Positions 16,720-24,950 of a stretch of DNA of 52,491 nt are shown piece after piece (position 1 is the stretch's first letter; each line of letters begins with the position of its first letter). Under the pieces are notes generated by a model, which was given only the letters and a program-made list of their open reading frames with translations, made no database searches and was not told where the DNA came from. This DNA comes from Candidatus Anaerostipes excrementavium (GTDB taxonomy: Bacteria > Bacillota > Clostridia > Lachnospirales > Lachnospiraceae), in contig DXEM01000036.1 of NCBI GenBank assembly GCA_019114985.1, forward strand, positions 1-52,491, in the 5' to 3' direction. Position numbers and translations under genes: made by a program.

Positions 16720-17964
16720 ATGGGGAGGATAAAACTTTTGGCGCTGCTTCTGGTCAGCGCCTTATTTGTGAATTTGTGCAGCCGTACTGTATGGAATGTG
16801 GCCGGCGCGAAAACCAGGCAGCCGGTAAAGATGGTATCGGATGGGGAAGAATACCGTGCGTACTGGTTTTCTTTTTATAATTACAGCCAATATCAGGCAA
16901 AATATAAAAAGCAAAGCGCTTCCAATTTCAAATCTTATTTTCAAAGTGTGCTGAAACATGGAAAAGAGCTGGGGATGAATCATATCATTGTTCATGTCCG
17001 GCCCTTTGGAGACGCAATTTATGAATCAAAATATTTTCCATGGTCTTCGTATATTTCCGGGGAACAGGGGAGAGATCCGGGATTTGATCCCCTGGAGATC
17101 ATGGTGTCAGCGGCCCATGAAAACGGGATGAAGATCGAAGCTTGGATCAATCCTTATCGAGTGACGTTAAATTCTACAGATTACAAAAAATTATCCAAAG
17201 ACAATCCGGCAAGAAAGTGGCAAGAAGGAAAATCTACGAAACGAAATGTTTTATCTTATGGCGGGAGTCTGTATTATAATCCGGCCAAAAAGGAAGTGAG
17301 AGAGCTGATTGTCAATGGGGTTCGAGAGATCGTAGAAAATTATGATGTTGACGGTATTCATATGGATGATTATTTTTATCCGTCTTTTACAGAAGAAAAT
17401 GTGGATACTGCCTTTGATGCTCGGGAATATCATCAATCGAAAGAAAAGAAGCAGGGAATGAGCATTGCAGAATACCGACGCAATCAGGTAAATACTTTGG
17501 TTCGCCAGATCCGCAAAGCGATCCAAGAGATTGATCCGGAGGTTACCTACGGAATCAGTCCGGCTGGAAATCTCGAAAATCTTACCAGCGATTATGCTTA
17601 TTATGTAGATATCAAACGCTGGCTTGCCTCCGATCAATATGTGGATTATATCTGTCCGCAGATTTACTGGGGATTCCAACATCCGACGGCAGGATTTGAA
17701 CGGGTTGCAGATCAGTGGGCAAAACTATGCAAAGACAGTCCGGTAAAACTTTATATTGGAATTGGTGTATATCGGGCAGGGCATGAGGAAGGCGACAGCC
17801 CGTCAGAACAAAAAGAATGGAAGTCGGATGCGGATGTTCTGAAAAAACAGGTAAAATATGGAAGAAAGAAAAAAGCAGATGGTTTTGCTTTCTTTGATTA
17901 TCGAGATCTGATCGGTCATGCGGCAAAAGATGCGGTAAACCAACTAAAGACGGTATTAAAATAA
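16720..17964 (+). CDS. Secreted GHL10/DUF187 family glycoside hydrolase (YngK-like)
   Basis: Exported protein of 414 residues with a signal peptide (MGRIKLLALLLVSALFVNL, cleavage probably near residue 30). The glycosyl-hydrolase-like family 10 TIM barrel is marked by EYRAYWFSFYNY at the first strand, HVRPFGDAIYESKYFPWS, AHENGMKIEAWINPYRV, VDGIHMDDYFYP and the later YICPQIYWGFQH. Family knowledge: members are lipoproteins or exoproteins thought to act on cell-wall or host glycans, with few characterised. It is 15 bases after the HAD gene and ends the operon at a terminator. Confidence 0.88.
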   Translation: MGRIKLLALLLVSALFVNLCSRTVWNVAGAKTRQPVKMVSDGEEYRAYWFSFYNYSQYQAKYKKQSASNFKSYFQSVLKHGKELGMNHIIVHVRPFGDAIYESKYFPWSSYISGEQGRDPGFDPLEIMVSAAHENGMKIEAWINPYRVTLNSTDYKKLSKDNPARKWQEGKSTKRNVLSYGGSLYYNPAKKEVRELIVNGVREIVENYDVDGIHMDDYFYPSFTEENVDTAFDAREYHQSKEKKQGMSIAEYRRNQVNTLVRQIRKAIQEIDPEVTYGISPAGNLENLTSDYAYYVDIKRWLASDQYVDYICPQIYWGFQHPTAGFERVADQWAKLCKDSPVKLYIGIGVYRAGHEEGDSPSEQKEWKSDADVLKKQVKYGRKKKADGFAFFDYRDLIGHAAKDAVNQLKTVLK

Positions 17965-17974
17965 AAGCAAGAGG

Positions 17975-18016
17975 AAAACGTTATCAATGGAAGAAAGAAT
18001 TGATAGCGTTTTTTCT
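17975..18016 (+). terminator. Rho-independent terminator after the GHL10 gene
   Basis: AAAACGTTATCAAT (17975-17988) pairs with ATTGATAGCGTTTT (17999-18012), one G-U, loop 10 bases, then TTTTTTC. Ends the tyrA-aroA-HAD-GHL10 transcript. Confidence 0.85.
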
Positions 18017-18025
18017 TTTTATGTA

Positions 18026-18054
18026 TTGACTTACTGTAAATAAAATTATATTAT
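18026..18054 (+). promoter_or_regulatory. Promoter of the PadR operon
   Basis: TTGACT (18026-18031), 17-base spacer, TATTAT (18049-18054). The surrounding AT-rich sequence up to 18095 contains short symmetrical AATATT blocks that could bind the PadR protein, as these regulators usually repress their own operon. Confidence 0.7.
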
Positions 18055-18112
18055 ATTTCATATAGTATTAATGAAAAAATAATATTATAAATATTTGAAA
18101 AGGAGGATGCCG

Positions 18113-18436
18113 ATGGTTTTTAATACAGGAGCGGCGCTTCTGGATGCAATCGTTTTAGCCGTTGTTTCAAAAGAAGAAGAAGGAAACTACGGATATAAGA
18201 TTACTCAGGACGTACGCAGTGCGTTGGATGTATCTGAATCCACCTTGTACCCGGTGCTCAGACGTTTGAAGAAAGACGGATGCCTGGAAGTGTATGATAA
18301 AGAATATCAAGGAAGGAATCGGAGATATTATAGAATAACGTCGGAAGGAAGGGTGCAGCTTAATATGTACAAAGAAGAATGGAAACATTATTCTGATCGG
18401 ATATCAAAGATTTTTGAGGGAGGAAAAGAAGTATGA
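18113..18436 (+). CDS. PadR-family transcriptional regulator
   Basis: Winged-helix repressor of 107 residues. It carries the PadR core: LDAIVLAVVSKEEEGNYGYKI, SALDVSESTLYPVLRRLKKDGCLEVYD and RNRRYYRITSEGR. A TTG at 18095 and an ATG at 18107 are in frame, but AAAGGAGG (18099-18106) sits 6 bases before the ATG at 18113, which is therefore the start. Its last 4 bases overlap the next gene (ATGA). It belongs to the small PadR-s2 group that is commonly paired with HAAS-domain membrane proteins. Confidence 0.92.
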   Translation: MVFNTGAALLDAIVLAVVSKEEEGNYGYKITQDVRSALDVSESTLYPVLRRLKKDGCLEVYDKEYQGRNRRYYRITSEGRVQLNMYKEEWKHYSDRISKIFEGGKEV

Positions 18437-19152
18437 ATCGAGAGGAATATTTAAGAAGGCTGTCATATCTCCTTCAGGATCTTCCGGAAGAAGAATATCG
18501 AGAAGCCTTGGAATATTATGAAGACTATTTTGATGAGGCAGGCCCTCAGAGAGAACAAGAAGTTATAAGAGAGCTTGGAAAGCCGGAGCGCATTGCGGCA
18601 ATGATTCGGGATTCTGTGAAGGAAAAAGACGGAGACTGGGAATATACAGAAGAAGGATATTATAACCGGCGCTATGATGAAAAGAATCAGATGCCAGGAA
18701 AATCCAGGAAAGAACAAAAGACAGAAAAAGAGAAACAGCAAAGGTCTTGGCATATGAAGGGATCCAGAGACCGAAACATTATCCTGCTGGTTATCATCTT
18801 GGCTCTTGCTGCGGGCGTTGTAATACCGGCGGCAGTAAGTATTGTTCTGGGAATCGGCGGCGGAATCTTAGGCTTGGCCGGTGGGATTTTAGGTGTTGTT
18901 CTTGCTGCATGCGTTACCTGTGTCGGTCTGTTGATCGGCGGAGTAGCCGTAATTGTCACAGGAATCGTAAAATTATTTACAGCAGTACCTGCAGGATTGC
19001 TCCTTCTTGGATGTGGATGTATGATGGCAGCAGGCGGACTTCTGCTCCTGATGCTGGCAGTGTGGATGATTGGGGATTTGCTGCCAAAACTGATCCGATG
19101 GATCGTGGGATTATTTCGAAAACTGTTTCAAAGAGGAGGAGAAAAAGGATGA
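18433..19152 (+). CDS. HAAS-domain (DUF1700) membrane protein
   Basis: 239 residues. The N-terminal HAAS domain (about 1-70) starts MNREEYLRRLSYLLQDLP and has EALEYYEDYFDEAG and the ELGKPERIAA pattern; then a charged linker and a Gly/Ala-rich membrane region with three to four helices (about 115-225). In the known PadR-HAAS pairs the HAAS domain binds the PadR regulator and links it to membrane state; that role is inferred here from the family. Overlaps its neighbours by 4 bases on each side, so the operon is tightly coupled. Confidence 0.9.
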   Translation: MNREEYLRRLSYLLQDLPEEEYREALEYYEDYFDEAGPQREQEVIRELGKPERIAAMIRDSVKEKDGDWEYTEEGYYNRRYDEKNQMPGKSRKEQKTEKEKQQRSWHMKGSRDRNIILLVIILALAAGVVIPAAVSIVLGIGGGILGLAGGILGVVLAACVTCVGLLIGGVAVIVTGIVKLFTAVPAGLLLLGCGCMMAAGGLLLLMLAVWMIGDLLPKLIRWIVGLFRKLFQRGGEKG

Positions 19153-19883
19153 AAAGATTTTTTAAAATATGCACGGCGCTAACGATTATTTTTGGGATTT
19201 TGGGAGCCGGACTGCTCATTGCGGCTTTTGGAACAGGGGCAAAGATACCGGCCGTTATCAACAATGTAACGAAAGAAATCGGCATCGGAAAAGGAGGAGC
19301 ATATTATTCCTTTGGAAAAGAAGGGATTCGGGATATAGAAATCGATATAGGAGGAAATGACCTTACAATTGTTCAAGGTTCCGGGGATCAGATTTCTCTG
19401 GACAATGATGGGGATGCGAGGATTCAGGCAAAGATAGAGGATCATGGACGGAAATTGAAAATAAAGCAGAGATTCAATTTCTTTCATTTCTGGAATACCC
19501 GAGGAACAGCAGTTTTGACTCTTCCCAAAGATATAAGTTTGGATGAATTGGAGCTTGACTGCGGCAGCGGAGAGGTAAAAGCGAATACGGATCTGACTGC
19601 AAATGAGGTTTCCATTGACTGCGGCAGCGGAGATATTGAGATTCGATCATTGGATGCGGTAAAGACGGATATTGACTCCGGAAGCGGGGATGTCACAATC
19701 AGTATGAAGGGCACCGAGGAAGAGTATTCTTATGAGGTAGACAGCGGTTCAGGAGATGTATATATTGGGTCAAGAAACTATTCAGGTTCGGACACATCTT
19801 ATGGAAACGAAAATGGAAGCCGGGAAATCGAGATTGATTCCGGAAGCGGAGACATCAGAATTAAATTTTTAGGTGCAGATTAA
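19149..19883 (+). CDS. DUF4097-family beta-strand repeat protein
   Basis: Membrane-anchored protein of 244 residues: one N-terminal helix ([19 protein letters not shown]) then an extracytoplasmic beta-solenoid region with five repeats of the DxGSGD type ([35 protein letters not shown]). The reading frame is open back to 18747, but GAGGAG with the ATG at 19149, overlapping the previous stop as ATGA, marks the true start. Family function is not known; in Firmicutes it sits in envelope-stress operons beside PadR, HAAS and PspC genes, as here. Confidence 0.88.
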   Translation: MKRFFKICTALTIIFGILGAGLLIAAFGTGAKIPAVINNVTKEIGIGKGGAYYSFGKEGIRDIEIDIGGNDLTIVQGSGDQISLDNDGDARIQAKIEDHGRKLKIKQRFNFFHFWNTRGTAVLTLPKDISLDELELDCGSGEVKANTDLTANEVSIDCGSGDIEIRSLDAVKTDIDSGSGDVTISMKGTEEEYSYEVDSGSGDVYIGSRNYSGSDTSYGNENGSREIEIDSGSGDIRIKFLGAD

Positions 19884-19903
19884 AGTGGGAAAGGAAAAAG
19901 GAA

Positions 19904-20089
19904 ATGGAAAAAAGGTTATATAAATCAAAAAAGGATAGAATGATTTGCGGAGTCTGCGGGGGATTAGCAGAATACTTTGATGTAGATCCGACGTTGGTGA
20001 GAATCGGAGCGGTGCTGATCTGCTGCAGCGGATATGGGATATTTGCCTATATCGTAGCAGCCGTGATCATGCCGGAAAAAGTAGAATAA
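19904..20089 (+). CDS. PspC-domain protein
   Basis: Small membrane protein of 61 residues formed entirely by a PspC domain: [33 protein letters not shown], then one hydrophobic segment ([21 protein letters not shown]). PspC proteins sense envelope stress. It is 20 bases after the DUF4097 gene and completes the PadR-HAAS-DUF4097-PspC operon. The gene converges with the LysR gene, whose stop is 15 bases away. Confidence 0.92.
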   Translation: MEKRLYKSKKDRMICGVCGGLAEYFDVDPTLVRIGAVLICCSGYGIFAYIVAAVIMPEKVE

Positions 20090-20104
20090 GAAGCAGGAGT
20101 TTTA

Positions 20105-20992
20105 TTAAAAATCTAAGTGCCGGATGTATTTTATAAAGTCTTGAAAGGCTGTTTTCAGCGTATTATCACTTCGGTATACGATATAAAAAGAACGCTGTAT
20201 CTCAGAAGAAAGAGGGTGTACGAGGATCTGACCTCGTTCCTGCAGATCTTTGACTGCATAGTGGGACAGAATTGAAATTCCCATACCGTTGCGGATCATC
20301 TGTTTTACAGCTTCAAGATCGTTAGTCCGAGCAATAACGTGCAGAGAATCTGTGGATATGCCGATGGAGTCCAGATACAAATCTGCAGCCTTTCTTGTTC
20401 CGGAGCCTTGTTCCCGAAGGATGATAGGTTCTTTTAAAAGTTCTGTGATAGGCGGATTCCTGCGAAACAAGCTTAGATAGTAGGGGGAAGCCGGGGCTGC
20501 TAGAACCAGATGATCCTTGCAAAATGGAAGAAAGACGCATTTCGATGTGTCTTCTTTTTTTCCGATAAATCCGACTTCCAGGGAGCCATCCATAATTTTT
20601 TCCAGGATTTCACTGCTGTCTCCCTGCTGAATATCAAAAAAGGTATAAGGATGTGTTTCACGGAATCCTTGAAGCAAATCGGGCAGCAGATAACTGGAAG
20701 GAATTGTTGATGCCCCGATGCGAAGGATAATTCCAGATGGAGTATTTAAAGCTTCCAATGCTGCTTCCCGTGTTTTCAGCATTGCCTCTGCATAACGGAG
20801 GAAGATATAACCATCCGGAGAAAGCCGTACGGATTTTGTGGATCGGATAAAAAGAGTTTTTTGAAGTTCTGCCTCCAGATTCTTAATATGAGAGCTTATG
20901 GTAGATTGAGATAAGAAGAGGCGTTTTGCAGCCTTTGAAAAACTTTTTGTGTCGGCAACTGCGAGAAAAATTTCCAACTGATGAAATTCCAT
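20105..20992 (-). CDS. LysR-family transcriptional regulator (selenium-metabolism/CysL-like group)
   Basis: 295 residues. N-terminal winged HTH (about 1-60: LEIFLAVADTKSFSKAAKRL, then FLSQSTISSHIKNLEAELQ) and a C-terminal substrate-binding domain starting ILRIGASTIPSSYLLPDLL. The IGASTIP wording resembles the group often named selenium-metabolism-associated LysR regulators, which I recall only by pattern. AAAGGAG precedes the ATG. It is divergent from the double-cubane reductase genes, and the shared 187-base region holds a symmetrical site overlapping its own -35, so it probably represses itself and activates the divergent operon. Confidence 0.9.
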   Translation of the reverse strand: MEFHQLEIFLAVADTKSFSKAAKRLFLSQSTISSHIKNLEAELQKTLFIRSTKSVRLSPDGYIFLRYAEAMLKTREAALEALNTPSGIILRIGASTIPSSYLLPDLLQGFRETHPYTFFDIQQGDSSEILEKIMDGSLEVGFIGKKEDTSKCVFLPFCKDHLVLAAPASPYYLSLFRRNPPITELLKEPIILREQGSGTRKAADLYLDSIGISTDSLHVIARTNDLEAVKQMIRNGMGISILSHYAVKDLQERGQILVHPLSSEIQRSFYIVYRSDNTLKTAFQDFIKYIRHLDF

Positions 20993-21026
20993 ATGGACGA
21001 TTCTCCTTTCTTTGTAGATTTCTTAT

Positions 21027-21055
21027 ATTGTAAATAGTTTTATTGATAAAATCAA
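21027..21055 (-). promoter_or_regulatory. Promoter of the LysR gene
   Basis: On the minus strand TTGATT (21055-21050), 17-base spacer, TACAAT (21032-21027). The -35 lies inside the inverted repeat 21038-21060, so a bound regulator would block it. Confidence 0.7.
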
Positions 21056-21090
21056 TAAAACAAATCGATAAAACGAATAAAAAGATAAAA
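21038..21090. promoter_or_regulatory. LysR-type operator array
   Basis: TTTTATTGAT (21038-21047), AAA, ATCAATAAAA (21051-21060) is a perfect 10-bp inverted repeat that contains the T-N11-A LysR box (TTGATAAAATCAA). GATAAAA recurs at 21045, 21067 and 21084, spaced 22 and 17 bases; the last copy covers the -35 position of the divergent promoter. This is the layout of a recognition site plus activation sites. Confidence 0.7.
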
Positions 21091-21105
21091 GAGGAAGATC
21101 GGTTA

Positions 21106-21114
21106 TGATATAAT
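21106..21114 (+). promoter_or_regulatory. Extended -10 promoter of the double-cubane reductase operon
   Basis: TGATATAAT is a perfect extended -10. At the -35 distance (21086-21091) the sequence is TAAAAG, far from consensus and overlapping the third GATAAAA, so the promoter probably needs the LysR activator. Confidence 0.6.
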
Positions 21115-21179
21115 AATTTCAGACTGTTGGTTAAAAAAGTAGAACTGCTGCAGTTTATACAAAAAAAGAAAGGCAGAAT

Positions 21180-21953
21180 ATGAGATACATAGGAATAGAT
21201 ATTGGCTCAACCTGTGCAAAGACAGCGGTAATGGAAGAAGACGGGAGAATTTCGGAGACGTTTGTACTTCCCACAGGATGGAGCAGCTTTGATACGATTG
21301 CACGGATCGAGGAAGAACTGAAAAAACAAAGGATTGATTTGGAAAAATCTCGATGTGTTTCCACAGGCTACGGCAGAGAAGCGGTAAAAATGGCGCAAAA
21401 GAAAATAACAGAAATTACCTGTCATGCAAAGGGTGCCGAAGTTTTATTTGGCGGCGAACCGATGAATTTAATTGATATTGGCGGACAGGATACGAAGGTT
21501 ATTTCATGCACTGGGGGCCGGGTGGAAGAGTTTTATATGAACGATAAATGTTCAGCGGGTACAGGAAAATTCATGGAAATTATGGCGAATCGTCTTGAAC
21601 TTCCAATGGATCGCATGGATCAGTTTGCTCGGAATCGAACGGAAGAATTAAAGATAAGTTCTATGTGTACGGTTTTTGCGGAATCTGAGATTGTTGCCTT
21701 GATTGGGAAAGGGACGTCAAAGGAGAATATTGCCTGGGGTGTATTAGATTCCGTGGTTCGGAAGGTAAAGCAGGAGTATACGAAATTGGGAGATGGGGAC
21801 CGCCCGGTTTTTCTGACAGGAGGCCTGTGTGAAAATTCCTATTTGCTGGAACTTTTATCTGCTCAGCTGGGAAAAGAGGTTCATTCTCATATGCTTGCCC
21901 GATATGCGGGCGCGATTGGAGCGGCTGCTGCAGCAAAGAAGATAAAAGAATAA
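21180..21953 (+). CDS. Acyl-CoA-dehydratase-type activase (ASKHA ATPase), reductase of the double-cubane protein
   Basis: ATP-driven electron-injecting protein of 257 residues, HgdC/BcrD type. ASKHA fold motifs: YIGIDIGSTCAKTAVM (phosphate 1), LIDIGGQDTKVI (phosphate 2), FLTGGLCENSYL (adenosine). The cysteines that hold the dimer-bridging [4Fe-4S] cluster are in NDKCSAGTGKF and SSMCTVFAESE. In this family it reduces its partner at low potential using ATP; the partner is the reductase encoded 16 bases downstream. The ribosome site is weak (GAAAGG, 7 bases before ATG). Confidence 0.93.
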   Translation: MRYIGIDIGSTCAKTAVMEEDGRISETFVLPTGWSSFDTIARIEEELKKQRIDLEKSRCVSTGYGREAVKMAQKKITEITCHAKGAEVLFGGEPMNLIDIGGQDTKVISCTGGRVEEFYMNDKCSAGTGKFMEIMANRLELPMDRMDQFARNRTEELKISSMCTVFAESEIVALIGKGTSKENIAWGVLDSVVRKVKQEYTKLGDGDRPVFLTGGLCENSYLLELLSAQLGKEVHSHMLARYAGAIGAAAAAKKIKE

Positions 21954-21969
21954 AAAGGAGAAGAAGCTT

Positions 21970-23127
21970 ATGGAAGAAATAAAATTGCCAAAGGATTTTG
22001 TATCATATCCGGAAGCGAGAAAGCAGGCATTTTTAGGCCTTAAAAAATTAAAAGAGGAAGGCAGACGGATTGTCGGAGTTTTTTGTACCTATACACCATG
22101 GGAATTGATTGAGGCTGCAGATGCGATTGCGGTAGTATTGTGCGGCATTGGAGAGGAGAATATTCCGGCTGCGGAGAAACGGCTGCCGAAGAACTTATGT
22201 CCTCTGATTAAAGCAAGCTATGGTTCCGCAGCAACGGATCGCTGCCCGTTTTTCTATTTTTCTGACATGGTGTTGGCGGAGACCACTTGTGATGGGAAGA
22301 AAAAGATGTATGAGCTGATGGGAGAATTAAAACACTGCCATATCATGCAGCTTCCTCCGGGAGCCGGCGGCAAAGGGGCCCTGGAATTTTGGAAGACAGA
22401 AGTGGAAAGTGTAAAAGAAGATCTGGAACAGTTTTATGGAATTGAGATCACAGAAGAAAAGCTTCGCCAGGCAATTCGGCTTAGGAATCGTGAGCGAAAG
22501 GCGATTCTTGATTTCTATGAGGTTGGACGGCTGAAGCCAACGCCGATTTCCGGATATGAATTAAATACGGTGGTTACATCCAATGACTATGCGTTTGATA
22601 TAGAAGAAAAAATAAAATATTTGGAGCGAAGAACTCAAGAGCTGATCGATCTTTATGAGAAAGAATATAAAGGGAAGAAATCAAAGCCAAGGATTCTGAT
22701 TACCGGATGTCCGACGCACGGCGTCATTGATAAAGTAATCAAACGTATTGAAGAATTGGGAGCGGATGTTGTCGGATTTGAAAATTGCTGCGGACCAAGA
22801 GAAAAGAAAGATCCGATTGATGAAGAAAAGGATCCGATCACAGCGATTGCGGAAAAATATCTCAGGGTTAATTGCTCTGTCATGAGTCCGAATCCAGGAC
22901 GATTTAAGGCGATGGGAGAGCAGATCGATGAATATCAGGTGGATGGAGTCATTGAAGTGTTATTGCAGGCTTGTCATACATTTGCAGTAGAATCAGACGC
23001 GGTAAAACGTTTTGTGACGGAAGAGAAAGGGATTCCTTATCTTGCCATTACAACGGATTATTCCATGACAGACCAGGGGCAGATCGATACAAGGATCGGA
23101 GCATTCATTGAATTGATGGATTGTTAG
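21970..23127 (+). CDS. Double-cubane-cluster-containing anaerobic reductase (2-hydroxyacyl-CoA dehydratase superfamily)
   Basis: 385-residue member of the HgdB/BcrC-type superfamily. Unlike 2-hydroxyacyl-CoA dehydratases it is a single subunit paired with its own activase, which is the pattern of the double-cubane protein (DCCP) described from Carboxydothermus, holding an [8Fe-9S] cluster. Candidate cluster cysteines: FCTYTPWELIEAA, KNLCPLIKASYG, TDRCPFFYF, ETTCDGKKKMYE, ITGCPTHGVIDK, FENCCGPREKKD and LLQACHTFAVES. Known proteins of this kind reduce small molecules such as acetylene in vitro; the true substrate is unknown. AAAAAGGAG precedes the ATG. A strong terminator follows. Confidence 0.88.
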   Translation: MEEIKLPKDFVSYPEARKQAFLGLKKLKEEGRRIVGVFCTYTPWELIEAADAIAVVLCGIGEENIPAAEKRLPKNLCPLIKASYGSAATDRCPFFYFSDMVLAETTCDGKKKMYELMGELKHCHIMQLPPGAGGKGALEFWKTEVESVKEDLEQFYGIEITEEKLRQAIRLRNRERKAILDFYEVGRLKPTPISGYELNTVVTSNDYAFDIEEKIKYLERRTQELIDLYEKEYKGKKSKPRILITGCPTHGVIDKVIKRIEELGADVVGFENCCGPREKKDPIDEEKDPITAIAEKYLRVNCSVMSPNPGRFKAMGEQIDEYQVDGVIEVLLQACHTFAVESDAVKRFVTEEKGIPYLAITTDYSMTDQGQIDTRIGAFIELMDC

Positions 23128-23145
23128 ACGAACAAAGAAATGCTC

Positions 23146-23175
23146 TTGAATTGCAAAGTACATATATGATATAAT
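23146..23175 (+). promoter_or_regulatory. Promoter of putP
   Basis: TTGAAT (23146-23151), 18-base spacer, TATAAT (23170-23175) with an upstream TG (TGATATAAT). It lies before, not after, the terminator hairpin of the preceding operon, so transcripts from it would begin inside the left arm of that hairpin. Confidence 0.6.
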
Positions 23176-23179
23176 TTTT

Positions 23180-23221
23180 AGCAGAATTTTATCAAAAAGC
23201 AGATGGAATTCTGCTTTTTTT
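23180..23221 (+). terminator. Rho-independent terminator of the double-cubane reductase operon
   Basis: AGCAGAATTTTATC (23180-23193) pairs with GATGGAATTCTGCT (23202-23215) through 14 bp with two G-U pairs, loop of 8 bases, then a run of seven T. Confidence 0.85.
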
Positions 23222-23246
23222 GTGGAAGAAAAGAGGAGGATGATTT

Positions 23247-24773
23247 ATGAATGCACCAATTTTAATTGCCATGGTTCTTTATATGGCTGTCGTGGTCTGG
23301 ATCGGATTTATTTACAGCAAAAAGAATCAGACGTCAGAGGATTATTTCCTTGGAGGAAGGGGACTGGGTCCTTGGGTGACCGCTATGAGCGCAGAAGCAT
23401 CTGATATGAGCAGCTGGCTTTTGATGGGACTGCCGGGGCTTGCTTTTGCAACCGGATTTAGTCAGGCCGGGTGGACAGCGATTGGACTGATCCTGGGAAC
23501 CTATCTGAACTGGAAGATCGTGGCAAAACGTCTGCGTCATTATACGGAGGTCTCTGAAAATTCTATTACGCTTCCGGACTTTTTCAGCAATCGTTTTAAG
23601 GATGACAAGAAGATCCTAAGCAGTATTTCAGCAGTTATGATCTTGATCTTTTTTACGGTATATACAGCTTCCGGATTTGCTGCATGCGGAACATTGTTTA
23701 ACTCTGTTTTCGGATTGGATTATCAAAAAAGCATGATCGTATGTGCTGCGGTTATCGTAATTTATACATCGCTGGGAGGATTTTTGGCAGCCAGCACGAC
23801 AGATTTAATCCAGGGACTTTTGATGTCCTTTGCAATCGTTGTCGTTTTGATTGTAGGAATTGTAGCGGCCGGCGGCATTGGAAATGTCATTGATTATGGA
23901 AAAGGATTAGAAGGTTTCTTTGATATTATGAAATATCATGATCCGGAGACGGGACGTGCGGTTTCCCAGGGAATTCTTCCGATTGCTTCCGGACTTGCCT
24001 GGGGGCTTGGCTACTTTGGTATGCCGCATATCCTGGTAAGATTCATGGCGCTTCGTGATCCGCAGGAAATGAAGAAATCCAGAAATATTGCAATGATCTG
24101 GGTACTGATATCATTGACAGTTGCTGTATGCATTGGATTTACCGGCGCGACATTGTATTCTGATGTAGCAGAACTGGCAGGCAATGGAAATCAGAGAATC
24201 TTCATCTATATGACAACTCATTTGTTTAAAGGATTGATTCCGTTATTCCTGGCGGGCGTGATCTTATCCGGTATTTTGGCGGCGACGATGAGTACGTCAG
24301 ATTCTCAGCTTTTGATCGCATCTTCCTGTGTGTCAAAAGACTTGTTTCAGGGACTCTTTAAAAAGAAACTGGAAGAAAAGCAGGTTCTGTTGATTTCCAG
24401 AGTGACGACGATTTTAATTGCGTTGGTAGGAATCGTAATTGCATTGGATGAAAACAGTTCTGTTTTCGGGCTGGTGGAAAATGCCTGGGCAGGATTTGGA
24501 GGAGCTTTTGGTCCTCTGATGCTGTTCTCCCTGTTCTGGAAGAGAACAAACTTGAAAGGTGCAATCGCCGGAATGTTAAGCGGAGGAATCATCGCTTTGG
24601 TATGGCCGTTTACACTTGGAACTCTTGGCGGAATCTTTGAGATCTACTGCCTGCTGCCGGCGTTTATTATTTCTTCTCTTCTGATCGTAATCGTTAGTTT
24701 ATGTACAGAAGAGCCGGAAAAAATAATGGTGAAAGAATTTGAAGAAGCGAAAAAATTAAGCGCTGCAGAATAA
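23247..24773 (+). CDS. putP: Sodium/proline symporter
   Basis: Membrane transporter of the SSS family, 508 residues, about 13 helices, normal PutP length. Na/proline-site sequences: TSEDYFLGGRGLGPWVTAMSAEASDMSSWLLMGLPG (helices 1-2), YTSLGGFLAASTTDLIQG, LGYFGMPHILVRFMA, and LSGILAATMSTSDSQLLIASS with the conserved Na-binding Ser/Thr. GAGGAGG precedes the ATG. It is monocistronic between two terminators. Confidence 0.93.
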   Translation: MNAPILIAMVLYMAVVVWIGFIYSKKNQTSEDYFLGGRGLGPWVTAMSAEASDMSSWLLMGLPGLAFATGFSQAGWTAIGLILGTYLNWKIVAKRLRHYTEVSENSITLPDFFSNRFKDDKKILSSISAVMILIFFTVYTASGFAACGTLFNSVFGLDYQKSMIVCAAVIVIYTSLGGFLAASTTDLIQGLLMSFAIVVVLIVGIVAAGGIGNVIDYGKGLEGFFDIMKYHDPETGRAVSQGILPIASGLAWGLGYFGMPHILVRFMALRDPQEMKKSRNIAMIWVLISLTVAVCIGFTGATLYSDVAELAGNGNQRIFIYMTTHLFKGLIPLFLAGVILSGILAATMSTSDSQLLIASSCVSKDLFQGLFKKKLEEKQVLLISRVTTILIALVGIVIALDENSSVFGLVENAWAGFGGAFGPLMLFSLFWKRTNLKGAIAGMLSGGIIALVWPFTLGTLGGIFEIYCLLPAFIISSLLIVIVSLCTEEPEKIMVKEFEEAKKLSAAE

Positions 24774-24789
24774 AAAAACAATGTAAAAA

Positions 24790-24849
24790 AGAAGACAGGG
24801 ATATTTCGGAAGAGGAAAAGATCGGGAATATCCGGTCTTCTTTTTTTTT
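24790..24849 (+). terminator. Rho-independent terminator after putP
   Basis: AGAAGAC (24790-24796) pairs with GTCTTCT (24835-24841), with an inner GGATATT/AATATCC stem, followed by nine T. Confidence 0.85.
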
Positions 24850-24893
24850 GAAAAACTTGTCTCTTTTCCCAGAGTATCTTTCCATAGGATTCT

Positions 24894-24921
24894 GCACATT
24901 CTTTTATTGTTCACATAAAAT
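24894..24921 (+). promoter_or_regulatory. Candidate sigma-E (sporulation) promoter of cotJABC
   Basis: GCACATT (24894-24900) matches 6 of 7 of the -35 consensus KMATATT and CATAAAAT (24914-24921) matches the -10 consensus CATACAHT at 7 of 8, with a 13-base spacer. The cotJ operon is sigma-E dependent in Bacillus subtilis, so the location fits. Leader about 25 bases. Confidence 0.6.
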
Positions 24922-24950
24922 GTTAGTACAGGGAAGAAAGGAGAATGATT

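Noticed and set aside
18747-19148. Upstream extension of the DUF4097 frame
   Set aside because: Covers the HAAS gene in another frame; the ATG at 19149 has a strong ribosome site and a 4-base overlap typical of coupled genes.
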